Positions 1 to 6,419 of a DNA stretch of 9,299 nucleotides are shown here, in pieces. This stretch comes from Chloroflexota bacterium (GTDB lineage Bacteria; Chloroflexota; Limnocylindria; Limnocylindrales; CSP1-4). A program made the position numbers and the translations under genes. The notes beneath the pieces were generated by a model, which saw only the letters and a program-made list of their open reading frames with translations, did not search any database and was not told the DNA's origin. The stretch covers positions 1 through 9,299 of the forward strand of contig JAGDMV010000083.1 of the NCBI GenBank assembly GCA_017860675.1. Direction: 5' to 3'. The stretch's first letter is position 1. Every line of letters begins with the position of its first letter.

Positions 1-567
1 GGCTTCGTCCTCGCCTTCGGCCTGATGGTCGCCCTCTACTGGATCTTCCGGCGAGCGGCGCGGCGGACGCTCGCCAGCCGCTTCCGCCGCCTCCAGCTGC
101 TCTCGGCCGGCTACATGGCCTTCAGCCACGGCTCGAACGACGCCCAGAAGACGATGGGCATCATCACCCTCGCCCTCTTCTCGGCCGGGGTGATCCCGAC
201 CGTCGAAGTGCCGTGGGAGGTGATCGTGATCTCGGCCTCGGCGATCTCGCTCGGCACCGCCGTCGGCGGCTGGCGGATCATGAAGACGATGGGCCACCGG
301 GTCGTCGAGCTCGAGCCGATCCACGGCTTCGCCGCCGAGACGACGGCCGCCACCGTCCTGCTCGGCACCGCCAGCTTCGGGATGCCGGTCTCGACGACCC
401 ACGTCATCTCGAGCGCGATCATGGGCGTCGGCTCCAGCAAGGGCGCCCGCGGCGTCAAGTGGGGCGTCGCCCGCACGATCGTCATGGCCTGGATCGTGAC
501 AATCCCGGTCACCATGCTCGTGGGGGCCGCCGTCTGGTTCGTCCTGGATATGCTGAACCTCTTCTGA
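1..567 (+). CDS. pit: PiT-family inorganic phosphate transporter, 3' part (5' end outside window)
   Basis: This is the C-terminal 188 residues of a PHO-4/PiT permease, an integral membrane low-affinity phosphate/cation symporter. The frame is open from base 1 and ends at TGA 565-567, so the start lies upstream of the window. By comparison with the complete paralogue at 1270-2274, about 146 N-terminal codons are missing. Visible are the second PiT signature FSHGSNDAQKTMG (about residue 41 of this fragment), the GMPVSTTH motif of the second internal repeat, and several hydrophobic membrane segments. The fragment aligns without gaps to the second copy with about 155 of 188 residues identical. 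A DUF47 gene follows after 13 nt, indicating an operon. The family call is secure. Phosphate as substrate is family knowledge and was not tested here. Confidence 0.95.
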   Translation, partial: GFVLAFGLMVALYWIFRRAARRTLASRFRRLQLLSAGYMAFSHGSNDAQKTMGIITLALFSAGVIPTVEVPWEVIVISASAISLGTAVGGWRIMKTMGHRVVELEPIHGFAAETTAATVLLGTASFGMPVSTTHVISSAIMGVGSSKGARGVKWGVARTIVMAWIVTIPVTMLVGAAVWFVLDMLNLF

Positions 568-569
568 AC

Positions 570-573
570 GGAG
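570..573 (+). promoter_or_regulatory. Ribosome binding site of the DUF47 gene
   Basis: GGAG lies 7 nt before the ATG at 581, inside the 13-nt gap after the PiT stop codon. It supports that start and translation from a shared mRNA with the upstream transporter. Confidence 0.5.
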
Positions 574-580
574 TCGACCG

Positions 581-1195
581 ATGCCCCGCCTGATCCCCCG
601 CGACGAGGCCTTCTACGACATCTTCGTCAAGGATGGCGAGAACCTCCTCGAGGCCGCCCGCAAGCTCGACGCGATGATCACCACCTACGACCGCCTCGAA
701 GAGCGGGTGGCCGAGATCCAGGCCCTCGAGCACCTCGGCGACGAGCTCGACGTGGAGATCAACAAGCGCCTGGAGCGGTCGTTCATCACGCCTTTCGACC
801 GCGAGGACATCCACGAGCTGACGGCCCGTCTCGACGACGTCCTCGACGGCATCCAGGAGGTGGCCGAGACCTTCGTCATCTACGGGGTCGAGCGACCGAC
901 GGACGAGGCCCGCCGCATGGCGGCGATCATCACCGCCCAGGCCAACCAGCTGCTCGAGGCGCTCAGGAAGCTCGACGGCTTCAGCGGGATCGCGCCCCAT
1001 CTCCACGAGGTCCACGAGCTCGAGCACGAGGCCGACGGGCTCTCGCGGGCCGCGATTGGGCGGCTCTTCCACGATCGCGGCGATCCGCTCCACGTGATCA
1101 TGTGGCGCGACCTCTACACCGAGCTCGAGGACACGATCGACGCGGCCGAGGACGCGGCCGAGGTGATCGAGCGCATCGTCGCCAAGAACGACTGA
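581..1195 (+). CDS. DUF47 / PhoU-like phosphate transport accessory protein
   Basis: This is a 204-residue, soluble, highly charged all-helical protein of the DUF47 (PhoU_div) family. Members are encoded next to PiT permeases and are thought to modulate phosphate transport, as PhoU does for the Pst system. No membrane segment or signal peptide is visible. Acidic motifs typical of PhoU-like metal-cluster helices recur: EHLGDELDVEIN near residue 49, RLDDVLDGIQE near 86, ELEHEADGLSRA near 147 and ELEDTIDAAEDAAE near 182. The usual family length is 200-215 residues, so it is complete. It begins with ATG 13 nt after the PiT stop and ends 74 nt before the second PiT gene, so a single DUF47 sits between two permeases. 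Its biochemical function is poorly defined in the family. Confidence 0.93.
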   Translation: MPRLIPRDEAFYDIFVKDGENLLEAARKLDAMITTYDRLEERVAEIQALEHLGDELDVEINKRLERSFITPFDREDIHELTARLDDVLDGIQEVAETFVIYGVERPTDEARRMAAIITAQANQLLEALRKLDGFSGIAPHLHEVHELEHEADGLSRAAIGRLFHDRGDPLHVIMWRDLYTELEDTIDAAEDAAEVIERIVAKND

Positions 1196-1253
1196 CGAGG
1201 CCGCGCACGGCACGCGCGCAGGCGTAGTCAGCCCGCCCGCGGCCGCGGCCCCC

Positions 1254-1257
1254 GGAG
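1254..1257 (+). promoter_or_regulatory. Possible ribosome binding site of the second PiT gene
   Basis: GGAG lies 12 nt before the GTG at 1270. The spacing is long, so this is a weak candidate. No better Shine-Dalgarno sequence is visible in the 74-nt gap after DUF47, which also holds a 10-bp palindrome (GGCCGCGGCC, 1241-1250) of unknown meaning. Confidence 0.35.
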
Positions 1258-1269
1258 TCCCACAAACCT

Positions 1270-2274
1270 GTGCTCGAAGGCGTCACGATCCCGCTCGTCG
1301 CCGTCATCGCCCTGGCCGTCATCTTCGACTACGTCAACGGCTTCCACGACACGGCCAACGCGATCGCCACCTCGGTCGCCACCCGCGCCCTCCGGCCGGC
1401 ACACGCCGTGGCGATGGCGGCGATCTTCAACTTCGTCGGCGCCTTCGCCGGCACGGCCGTTGCGACCACGATCGGAGCGGGGCTGGTTGATCCCGCCACG
1501 ACGACCCAGGCGGTGGTCGCGGCGGCCCTCATCGGCGCCATCACCTGGAACCTGGTCACCTGGCGCTGGGGCATCCCCAGCTCGTCCAGCCACGCCCTGA
1601 TCGGGGCGTTGCTCGGGGCGACGATCGTCGCGGCCGGGCCTGATGCCCTGAACCCCGAGGGCATCTGGAACAAGGTCCTGGTGCCGCTGGTGACCTCGCC
1701 GCTGCTCGGCTTCGTCCTCGCCTTCGTCCTGATGGTGGCCCTCTTCTGGCTCTTCCGCGGGGCCGGGCGTCGGGCGCTGGCGCGTCAGTTCCGCCGCCTC
1801 CAGCTGATCTCGGCCGGCTTCCTGGCCTTCAGCCACGGCTCCAACGACGCCCAGAAGACGATGGGCATCATCACCCTGGCCCTGTTCTCGGCCGGGGTGA
1901 TCCCGACCGTGGACGTGCCTTCGTGGGTGATCGTGGTGTGTGCGACGGCGATCTCCCTCGGGACCGCAGTCGGCGGCTGGCGGATCATGCGGACGATGGG
2001 TCACCGCGTCGTGGAGCTGGAGCCGATCCACGGCTTCGCCGCCCAGACAACGGCCGCCACGGTCCTCCTCGGCACCGCCCACTTCGGCATGCCGGTCTCG
2101 ACCACCCACGTCATCTCGAGCGCGATCATGGGCGTCGGCTCCACTCGGGGCCTCCGCGCCGTGCGTTGGGGCGTGGCCCGGAGCATCGCCCTAGCCTGGA
2201 TCGTGACCATCCCGATCACGATGCTCGTCGGGGCCCTCGTCTGGGTCGTGCTCGACGCCCTTCACCTCTTCTGA
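1270..2274 (+). CDS. pit: PiT-family inorganic phosphate transporter (complete paralogue)
   Basis: This is a 334-residue PHO-4/PiT permease, an inner-membrane phosphate/cation symporter. It has the two-fold internal repeat of the family: NGFHDTANAIAT at residues 23-34 and GIPSSSSHA at about 101-109 in the first half; FSHGSNDAQKTMG at 187-199 and GMPVSTTH at about 273-280 in the second. Hydrophobic membrane segments run throughout, and a short basic cytoplasmic loop (about residues 160-180) separates the halves. The GTG start puts the first membrane helix directly at the N terminus, as usual for PiT proteins of this length. It lies 74 nt after DUF47 on the same strand and ends convergent with the GNAT gene. 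The second half is about 82% identical to the partial PiT at 1-567, implying a tandem duplication. The exact substrate (Pi or metal-Pi) is inferred from the family. Confidence 0.96.
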   Translation: MLEGVTIPLVAVIALAVIFDYVNGFHDTANAIATSVATRALRPAHAVAMAAIFNFVGAFAGTAVATTIGAGLVDPATTTQAVVAAALIGAITWNLVTWRWGIPSSSSHALIGALLGATIVAAGPDALNPEGIWNKVLVPLVTSPLLGFVLAFVLMVALFWLFRGAGRRALARQFRRLQLISAGFLAFSHGSNDAQKTMGIITLALFSAGVIPTVDVPSWVIVVCATAISLGTAVGGWRIMRTMGHRVVELEPIHGFAAQTTAATVLLGTAHFGMPVSTTHVISSAIMGVGSTRGLRAVRWGVARSIALAWIVTIPITMLVGALVWVVLDALHLF

Positions 2275-2283
2275 GGTCGGCGA

Positions 2284-2327
2284 GCGACGGAGTCGCGGCG
2301 CGCGGGCTGAGAGCCGGGCACCGGCTC
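2284..2327. terminator. Paired GC-rich hairpins between convergent genes
   Basis: The 59-nt gap between the PiT stop (plus strand) and the GNAT stop (minus strand) holds two perfect inverted repeats. The first is GCGAC/GTCGC at 2284-2288 and 2292-2296 with a 3-nt loop. The second is GAGCCGG/CCGGCTC at 2311-2317 and 2321-2327 with a 3-nt loop. Neither is followed by a T tract on either strand, so they are not canonical intrinsic terminators. Position and symmetry suggest a bidirectional termination or 3'-end stabilising element. Confidence 0.4.
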
Positions 2328-2333
2328 CCGGCG

Positions 2334-2783
2334 CTAAGGCTCGGCCGCGTTCGCCGCCCGGATCGCGGCCGGTTCGCGGCTCCCGGCAGCCGCCGGCAGT
2401 CGCCACAGGCCGTGCCGCTCGTAGAAAGGCATGAGGTCCTCGTCGCAGACGAGGTCGATGCTGTAGAGGTCTGCAAGACGCGCCAGGAGACGCCGGACCA
2501 GCTCGGTCCCGATGCCCTGCCCCTGCCACGCTGGCAGCACCTCGAGGGTCGGGACGAAGGCCGCCAGCACGCCGTCGGTGATCGCCGTCACGAACCCGAC
2601 GACCCGGCCGCTCGCCGGATCGAGGGCCACGATCGCGACGTCGCTGCCCCGCAGGTGACGGAGGTGGACGGCCGGCGTTGGCGGCTCGGGCCAGCCGACC
2701 CAGAACCCCTCCAGCTGCTCCGCCCGGAGCCCGGAAGGGTCGTCGAGGAAGACGATACCGGCCGGCAGACGAGCAAAGCCCAC
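2334..2783 (-). CDS. GNAT-family N-acetyltransferase
   Basis: This is a 149-residue soluble protein of the GNAT fold, which transfers an acetyl group from acetyl-CoA to an amine. The diagnostic motif A is clear: strand TLEVLP, then WQGQGIGTELVRRLL with the pyrophosphate-binding loop QGQGIG at residues 87-92. A motif-B-like segment MPFYERHGL (118-126) near the C terminus carries the usual Tyr. The substrate cannot be read from the sequence. The GTG start at 2783 is supported by GAGGAAG at 2792-2798, 8 nt upstream and inside the end of gltX; only 3 nt separate it from the gltX stop. It is therefore probably the last gene of the asparaginase-DtxR-gltX run. The last 15 or so residues are Ala/Arg-rich and unlike the core domain. 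Confidence 0.88.
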   Translation of the reverse strand: MGFARLPAGIVFLDDPSGLRAEQLEGFWVGWPEPPTPAVHLRHLRGSDVAIVALDPASGRVVGFVTAITDGVLAAFVPTLEVLPAWQGQGIGTELVRRLLARLADLYSIDLVCDEDLMPFYERHGLWRLPAAAGSREPAAIRAANAAEP

Positions 2784-2786
2784 CGG

Positions 2787-4277
2787 TCAGGCTTCCTCGA
2801 GAGTGTCGATCGCCCGCGCCAGGCGCTCCAGCGTCTGCTCGCGGCCGAGGGCGACCATCGACTCGAACAGCGGCGGTGTCGCGGTCTTCCCGGTGAGGGC
2901 GACCCGGATGGCCATGAACAGGTCGCCCGCCTTCCAGCCGCGCTCCTCGGCGAGGGCCCGCAGGCCGGCCTCCAGGCGCTCGGCCTCGAACCCGCTGGCG
3001 CCGGCGGCCTCGACGGTTGCCCGGGCTGCCTGCAGGCCATCGTGGGTCGTGGCCCGGTCCCAGCGCTTCGGGATGAGGACCGACGGGTCCAGGCCGACCT
3101 CTTCGCAGAAGAAGAAGCCGGCGACGTCTCCGATCGAGCCCAGCACCGGCAGGCGCTCGCGGACGAGCGGCAGGATCGCCTCCACCTCGGCCGCTGCCGG
3201 GACCCGGTCGATCCGGCCGGCCACCGCGTCGGCTTCGAGGAAGGGCAGCAGCCGCTCTACCAGGTCGTCGTCCTCGAGCCGGCGGATCCACTGGCCGTTG
3301 AGCCACTCGAGCCTCTGCCGGTCGAACACGGCGCCGCCCTTCTGGACCGCGCCGAGGTCGAACCGCTCGATCAGCTCGTCGAGCGACAGGATCTCGTCCT
3401 CCGTGCCGGTCGACCAGCCGAGCAGGGCCAGGAAGTTGACCAGCGCCTCGCGGACGTACCCCTCGGCCACGTAGTCGTCGATGGCGGTCTGGCTCTTGCG
3501 CTTGCTCATCTTGGAGCGGTCGGGGTTGAGGATGAGCGGCAGGTGGGCGAACCGCGGCTCCGGGTGCCCCAGGGCGCGGAAGAGGAGGATGTGCTTGGGC
3601 GTGTTCGACAGGTGATCCTCGCCCCGGATCACGTCGCTGACCGCCATGGCCGCGTCGTCCACGACCACCGTGAAGTGATAGAGCGGCGTGCCGTCGGCCC
3701 GGACGATGACCAGGTCGCCGCCGAGTACGGCCGTGTCGATCTCCACCCGGCCACGCACCGCGTCGTCGAAGGCGACCGTTCCCGGCCCGATCCGGAAGCG
3801 GATCGCCGGTCGCAGGCCCTCCGCCTCGCGGGTGCGCCGCTCGACGGCCGTCAGCCGGGCGCAACGGCCCGAGTAGCTGGGCGACTGGCCCGTCGCCTCC
3901 TGCCGCCTCCGCTCGGCCTCCAGCTCGTCCGGCGTGCAGTAGCAGGGGTAGGCCCGGTCCTCGCGCAGCAGCTGCTCGGCCGCCTCCGCGTAGCGCTCCA
4001 GGCGCTCCATCTGGCGGTAGGGCCCGTACGACCCGCGCTCTTCGCCGCCGGCCACGGCCGGGCCCTCGTCCCAGCTGAGCCCGAGCCAGTGGAGGTTGTC
4101 GACGATGTCCTTCTCGAAGGCCGCCGTCGAGCGCGCCTGGTCGGTGTCCTCCAGGCGCAGGATGAACGTTCCGCCATGGTGGCGGGCGAACAGGAAGTTG
4201 AAGAGCGCCGTGCGGGCCGTCCCGATGTGGAGCGGCCCGGTGGGGCTGGGGGCGATGCGGACGCGGATGGGCGCCAC
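2787..4277 (-). CDS. gltX: Glutamyl-tRNA synthetase (class I, bacterial type)
   Basis: GluRS charges tRNA-Glu with glutamate in the cytoplasm. The chosen GTG at 4277 gives 496 residues, beginning with the canonical N-terminal strand (IRVRIAPSPTGPLHIG). Visible are the HIGH-equivalent LHIGTA at residues 16-21, the LRLEDTD motif, and the KMSKR loop at 256-260 followed by KSQ. The zinc-ligand pattern Cys112, Cys114, Tyr135, Cys139 matches E. coli Cys98, Cys100, Tyr121, Cys125 in spacing. The anticodon-binding C-terminal helices are complete, and the length is normal for the family. The frame stays open to an ATG at 4352, but that would add 25 Arg/Pro-rich residues and overlap the upstream gene by 53 nt, so I reject it. 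No strong Shine-Dalgarno is seen before the GTG. It starts 22 nt after the dtxR-like stop and ends 3 nt before the GNAT start. Whether it is discriminating or also charges tRNA-Gln cannot be told by eye. Confidence 0.97.
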   Translation of the reverse strand: MAPIRVRIAPSPTGPLHIGTARTALFNFLFARHHGGTFILRLEDTDQARSTAAFEKDIVDNLHWLGLSWDEGPAVAGGEERGSYGPYRQMERLERYAEAAEQLLREDRAYPCYCTPDELEAERRRQEATGQSPSYSGRCARLTAVERRTREAEGLRPAIRFRIGPGTVAFDDAVRGRVEIDTAVLGGDLVIVRADGTPLYHFTVVVDDAAMAVSDVIRGEDHLSNTPKHILLFRALGHPEPRFAHLPLILNPDRSKMSKRKSQTAIDDYVAEGYVREALVNFLALLGWSTGTEDEILSLDELIERFDLGAVQKGGAVFDRQRLEWLNGQWIRRLEDDDLVERLLPFLEADAVAGRIDRVPAAAEVEAILPLVRERLPVLGSIGDVAGFFFCEEVGLDPSVLIPKRWDRATTHDGLQAARATVEAAGASGFEAERLEAGLRALAEERGWKAGDLFMAIRVALTGKTATPPLFESMVALGREQTLERLARAIDTLEEA

Positions 4278-4299
4278 GGCGCGACCGGTGCCCCGGGGC

Positions 4300-5028
4300 C
4301 TACCCCTCGCCGCGCGAGGGTACGCGATGGAAGAGCGACGGGTCGGCCTCACCGCGGAGAACCAGGACGAGGGCGGCCGGGCGAAGGCCGAGGGTGGCCC
4401 GCCCCCGTGGCCCCTCGACCGTGATCGCGTCGAGCGATCCGGAGCGGGCCAGCACGGACACGTGTGAGCCCGGCAGCAGCGCTCGGGCCTCCAGGTAGGA
4501 GAGGAAGGCCGGGTCCTCGTTGGCCGCGGTGCAGATGCGGTAGACGGTCGCCCGCTCGCCCGCCTCGAGGTCGGCGAGGGGGACGCCGGCCGGCCGCCGT
4601 CGGGCGGCCGCCTCGTCGATCGGGTTGCCGTGGGGGCAGATCTCGGGGTGGCCGAGGAGCTCGTCGAGCCGCGCCTCCAGCCGGGGCGAGATCACGGCCT
4701 GGAGCCGGATTGCCTCCTCGTCCGAGTCCGCCCAGCTGAGCCCCAGCATCGAGACGACGAGCCACTCGGCCAGGGCGTGGCGGCGATAGATCCCGTCGGC
4801 CGCGGCTCGCCCGGCCGGGGTCAGGTGGAGCTCGCGGCCGGCTCCCTGGCGGACGAGGCCGTCGGCGGCGAGCCGCCGGAACATGTCGCTTGCGGCTTGC
4901 GTGCTCACCTTGAGGCGACGGGCCACCTGGGCGGCGGTCACCCTGCGGTCCTCGCAGGCTGCGGAGCGGACGGCGAGGATGTACTCGATGGCGGCCGACG
5001 AGAGGTCGGCAGGTGCGGGGCGGGGCAT
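4300..5028 (-). CDS. DtxR/MntR-family transcriptional regulator with divergent metal site
   Basis: This 242-residue protein has three DtxR-family parts. There is an N-terminal winged helix-turn-helix (about 10-75, with TAAQVARRLKVSTQAASDMF as the recognition region). A dimerisation/metal-binding domain follows (about 76-140, with RRHALAEWL and the landmark CPHGNPI at 131-137). A FeoA/SH3-like C-terminal domain spans about 150-228. Family members repress metal uptake or homeostasis genes when Fe or Mn is bound. Aligned without gaps to Corynebacterium DtxR, His79 and Glu83 are kept (His84, Glu88), but His98, Cys102, Glu105 and His106 become Asp103, Ile107, Gln110 and Ala111. Metal sensing may therefore differ or be lost. 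The ATG at 5028 is chosen because AGGAGGG (5038-5044) lies 9 nt upstream; a longer frame reaching 5058 would run into the asparaginase gene. It sits 4 nt after the asparaginase stop. Confidence 0.9.
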   Translation of the reverse strand: MPRPAPADLSSAAIEYILAVRSAACEDRRVTAAQVARRLKVSTQAASDMFRRLAADGLVRQGAGRELHLTPAGRAAADGIYRRHALAEWLVVSMLGLSWADSDEEAIRLQAVISPRLEARLDELLGHPEICPHGNPIDEAAARRRPAGVPLADLEAGERATVYRICTAANEDPAFLSYLEARALLPGSHVSVLARSGSLDAITVEGPRGRATLGLRPAALVLVLRGEADPSLFHRVPSRGEG

Positions 5029-5032
5029 GGCT

Positions 5033-6193
5033 CTACTCCCTCCTGCCGAGCAGCTCACCGACCGGGGCGAGCTCGAAGTCCGCGATCGTCTCCGCCGTGA
5101 GCCGGCCGTGCGGATCCCGCTCCGACGGCCGGTGGTAGCGGGCGAGCGCCCGGAGCGACGGCGCGTCGATCACGCCTGCCTGGCGGAGCGCCTCGACACC
5201 GACCGCTCGGGCGGCCCGCTCGCGGCCGTCACCGTCCTCGATCTTGGAGGCGATCCCGGTCGCCGGTCCGGCCAGGCGCGGCCCTGGCACGAGCCCGATC
5301 CCGCGCAGCGCCTCGCTGCCCGACTTGCACACGACCCGCCCCGGCAGCGCCTTCATCAGCGCCGTGTCGAGCCGGTCGCGGCTGCCGCCGACCATCTCGG
5401 GGTGGGCAAGCATGGCGTCGCGGATGGTGATCATCGCCGGGACGAGGCTCGATCGCGGGTCGTGGCGGCCGACCGCGCCAGGGTCCGCCAGGAAGGCGAA
5501 CGCCCGGGCGACCGCCCGCAGGGGCACCGCGTAAGTGTCGATGCCACAACCGTCGATCGCCAGCACAAGGCGGTCTGGGGCGATGCCGAAGGCGCGACCC
5601 ACAACCGCCCGGATCGCGCCGGACACGGGGTGCTCGGGCCGCCAGTAATCGGCCGGCTGCCAGCCGGCTAGCTTGGCCAGGAGCAGGAACGCGGCGTGCT
5701 GGCCGGAGCACATGTGGCGCAGCGGGCCGGGCCGCTCGCCGTCTCGTGCCAGCCTCGCCGCGGTCAGGGCGTCGAGCGGCATCCCCTCGGCGCCGCAGCC
5801 GAGGAGCGACTGCGGCAGGCCCGACCGCCTGAAGATCGCCTGGAGGGTGCGGACGTGGACGTCCTCGCCGGAATGCGACCCGGTCATGAGCGCCAGCTCG
5901 GCCGGCGACAGGGCGAACGCCTCAACCCCGCCGGCTTCGACCAGTGCCGCAAGGGTGAAGGGCTTGACGGCCGAGCGGAGGGTGACGACGAGGTCCGGGT
6001 CGCCGGCGGTCCGGATCGGCGTACCGGCAACATCGGCCTGGACGACGTGGCCACGATGGACGCTCTCGACGATCCCGTTGCGCTCCACACGGGCGAGCAC
6101 CGGCGGCATTCGCCGGGTGCGCGACGCCACCGGGGGGCGTGCGGACAGGCCGGCGGGCTCGACCGGGGTTTCGCGCGCGGCTCGACTGGGCAT
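5033..6193 (-). CDS. L-asparaginase II family protein (Rhizobium etli type, Pfam Asparaginase_II)
   Basis: This family hydrolyses L-asparagine to aspartate and ammonia and is unrelated to E. coli AnsB. Numbering from the ATG at 6193, the signatures are RSAVKPF (73-79), SHSGED (106-111), MCSGQHAAF (161-169), DGCGIDTYAVP (214-224) and KSGSEAL (290-296). Counted from the internal ATG at 6109 (Met29), these fall at Ser46, Lys49, Cys134, Cys188 and Lys262, within two residues of R. etli Ser48, Lys51, Cys135, Cys189 and Lys263. The residue matching zinc ligand Lys138 is Gln here. Met29 therefore fits the family start best (358 residues against about 367), but has no clear ribosome site. The ATG at 6193 adds 28 Arg/Pro-rich residues yet directly abuts a -10-like TAGATT, so I keep 6193 as the outer limit. 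No signal peptide is seen. It is the first gene of the minus-strand run. Confidence 0.9.
   Translation of the reverse strand: MPSRAARETPVEPAGLSARPPVASRTRRMPPVLARVERNGIVESVHRGHVVQADVAGTPIRTAGDPDLVVTLRSAVKPFTLAALVEAGGVEAFALSPAELALMTGSHSGEDVHVRTLQAIFRRSGLPQSLLGCGAEGMPLDALTAARLARDGERPGPLRHMCSGQHAAFLLLAKLAGWQPADYWRPEHPVSGAIRAVVGRAFGIAPDRLVLAIDGCGIDTYAVPLRAVARAFAFLADPGAVGRHDPRSSLVPAMITIRDAMLAHPEMVGGSRDRLDTALMKALPGRVVCKSGSEALRGIGLVPGPRLAGPATGIASKIEDGDGRERAARAVGVEALRQAGVIDAPSLRALARYHRPSERDPHGRLTAETIADFELAPVGELLGRRE
5038..5044 (-). promoter_or_regulatory. Strong ribosome binding site of the DtxR-family gene
   Basis: On the minus strand this reads AGGAGGG, 9 nt before the ATG at 5028. It overlaps the last codons of the asparaginase gene, fixes the regulator's start and supports translation from the same mRNA. 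Confidence 0.75.
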
Positions 6194-6199
6194 GAGCAG

Positions 6200-6205
6200 A
6201 ATCTA
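6200..6205 (-). promoter_or_regulatory. Candidate -10 element for a leaderless asparaginase transcript
   Basis: On the minus strand TAGATT fits the TAnnnT core of a sigma-70-type -10 box and is one of the few AT-rich hexamers in this GC-rich stretch. Exactly 6 nt (CTGCTC) separate it from the ATG at 6193, the spacing at which transcription would begin on the A of the start codon. No convincing -35 box and no Shine-Dalgarno accompany it. Confidence 0.33.
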
Positions 6206-6364
6206 CCCCGGCGCGCCACGTCGCGAGCGGTCGAGGGCGTCACGCCGGCGAGCGCTGGAGCGTACGGCCCGGGGAAGGGCCCGGCGCTGGCAGCGAGCGT
6301 GGCGGCCCACGTGCGGCCCTGGAGTTGCGGCAGACAGTGCCCGCGCCGGCATGTGGCCCGGTGC

Positions 6365-6370
6365 TAGCAT
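6365..6370 (+). promoter_or_regulatory. Candidate extended -10 promoter of upp
   Basis: TGC followed by TAGCAT (6362-6370) matches the extended -10 pattern TGn-TAnnnT. No good -35 lies 16-18 nt upstream, as is common for extended -10 promoters. Transcription would start near 6377, leaving a leader of about 56 nt that includes the GGAGGAA ribosome site before the GTG at 6433. Confidence 0.38.
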
Positions 6371-6419
6371 CGGAGGGCCGACGCCACCGGCGCGCGGCTG
6401 CGTCTCGTCGTCTCGTCCC

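Noticed and set aside
1196..1269. Separate promoter for the second PiT gene in the gap after DUF47
   Set aside because: No -10 or -35-like sequence is visible in this very GC-rich 74 nt, so co-transcription with DUF47 is the simpler reading.
2191..3864. A minus-strand frame of 557 codons overlapping gltX and GNAT in a second phase
   Set aside because: It has low-complexity Arg/Gly/Pro composition and ignores the clear gltX frame with its KMSKR loop.
4278..4352. N-terminal extension of gltX to the ATG at 4352
   Set aside because: It adds 25 Arg/Pro-rich residues absent from GluRS and overlaps the regulator gene. The GTG at 4277 gives the canonical N terminus.
1923..4424. An open plus-strand frame of 833 codons across the end of PiT, the GNAT gene and gltX
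   Set aside because: It lies antisense to gltX and GNAT, whose motifs are unambiguous. Its composition is Arg/Pro/Gly/Asp-rich with no domain, typical of a shadow frame in GC-rich DNA.
6251..6288. Possible structured RNA or attenuator (GGCCC/GGGCC inner stem, AGCGC/GCGCT outer stem)
   Set aside because: It has short stems with large unpaired stretches, lies upstream of both candidate transcripts, and no known riboswitch motif is recognised.
6304..6318. CACGTG palindrome with GGCC flanks in the divergent intergenic region, considered as an operator
   Set aside because: The flanks are offset by one base so the dyad does not extend beyond 6 bp. Such words are expected often in GC-rich DNA.
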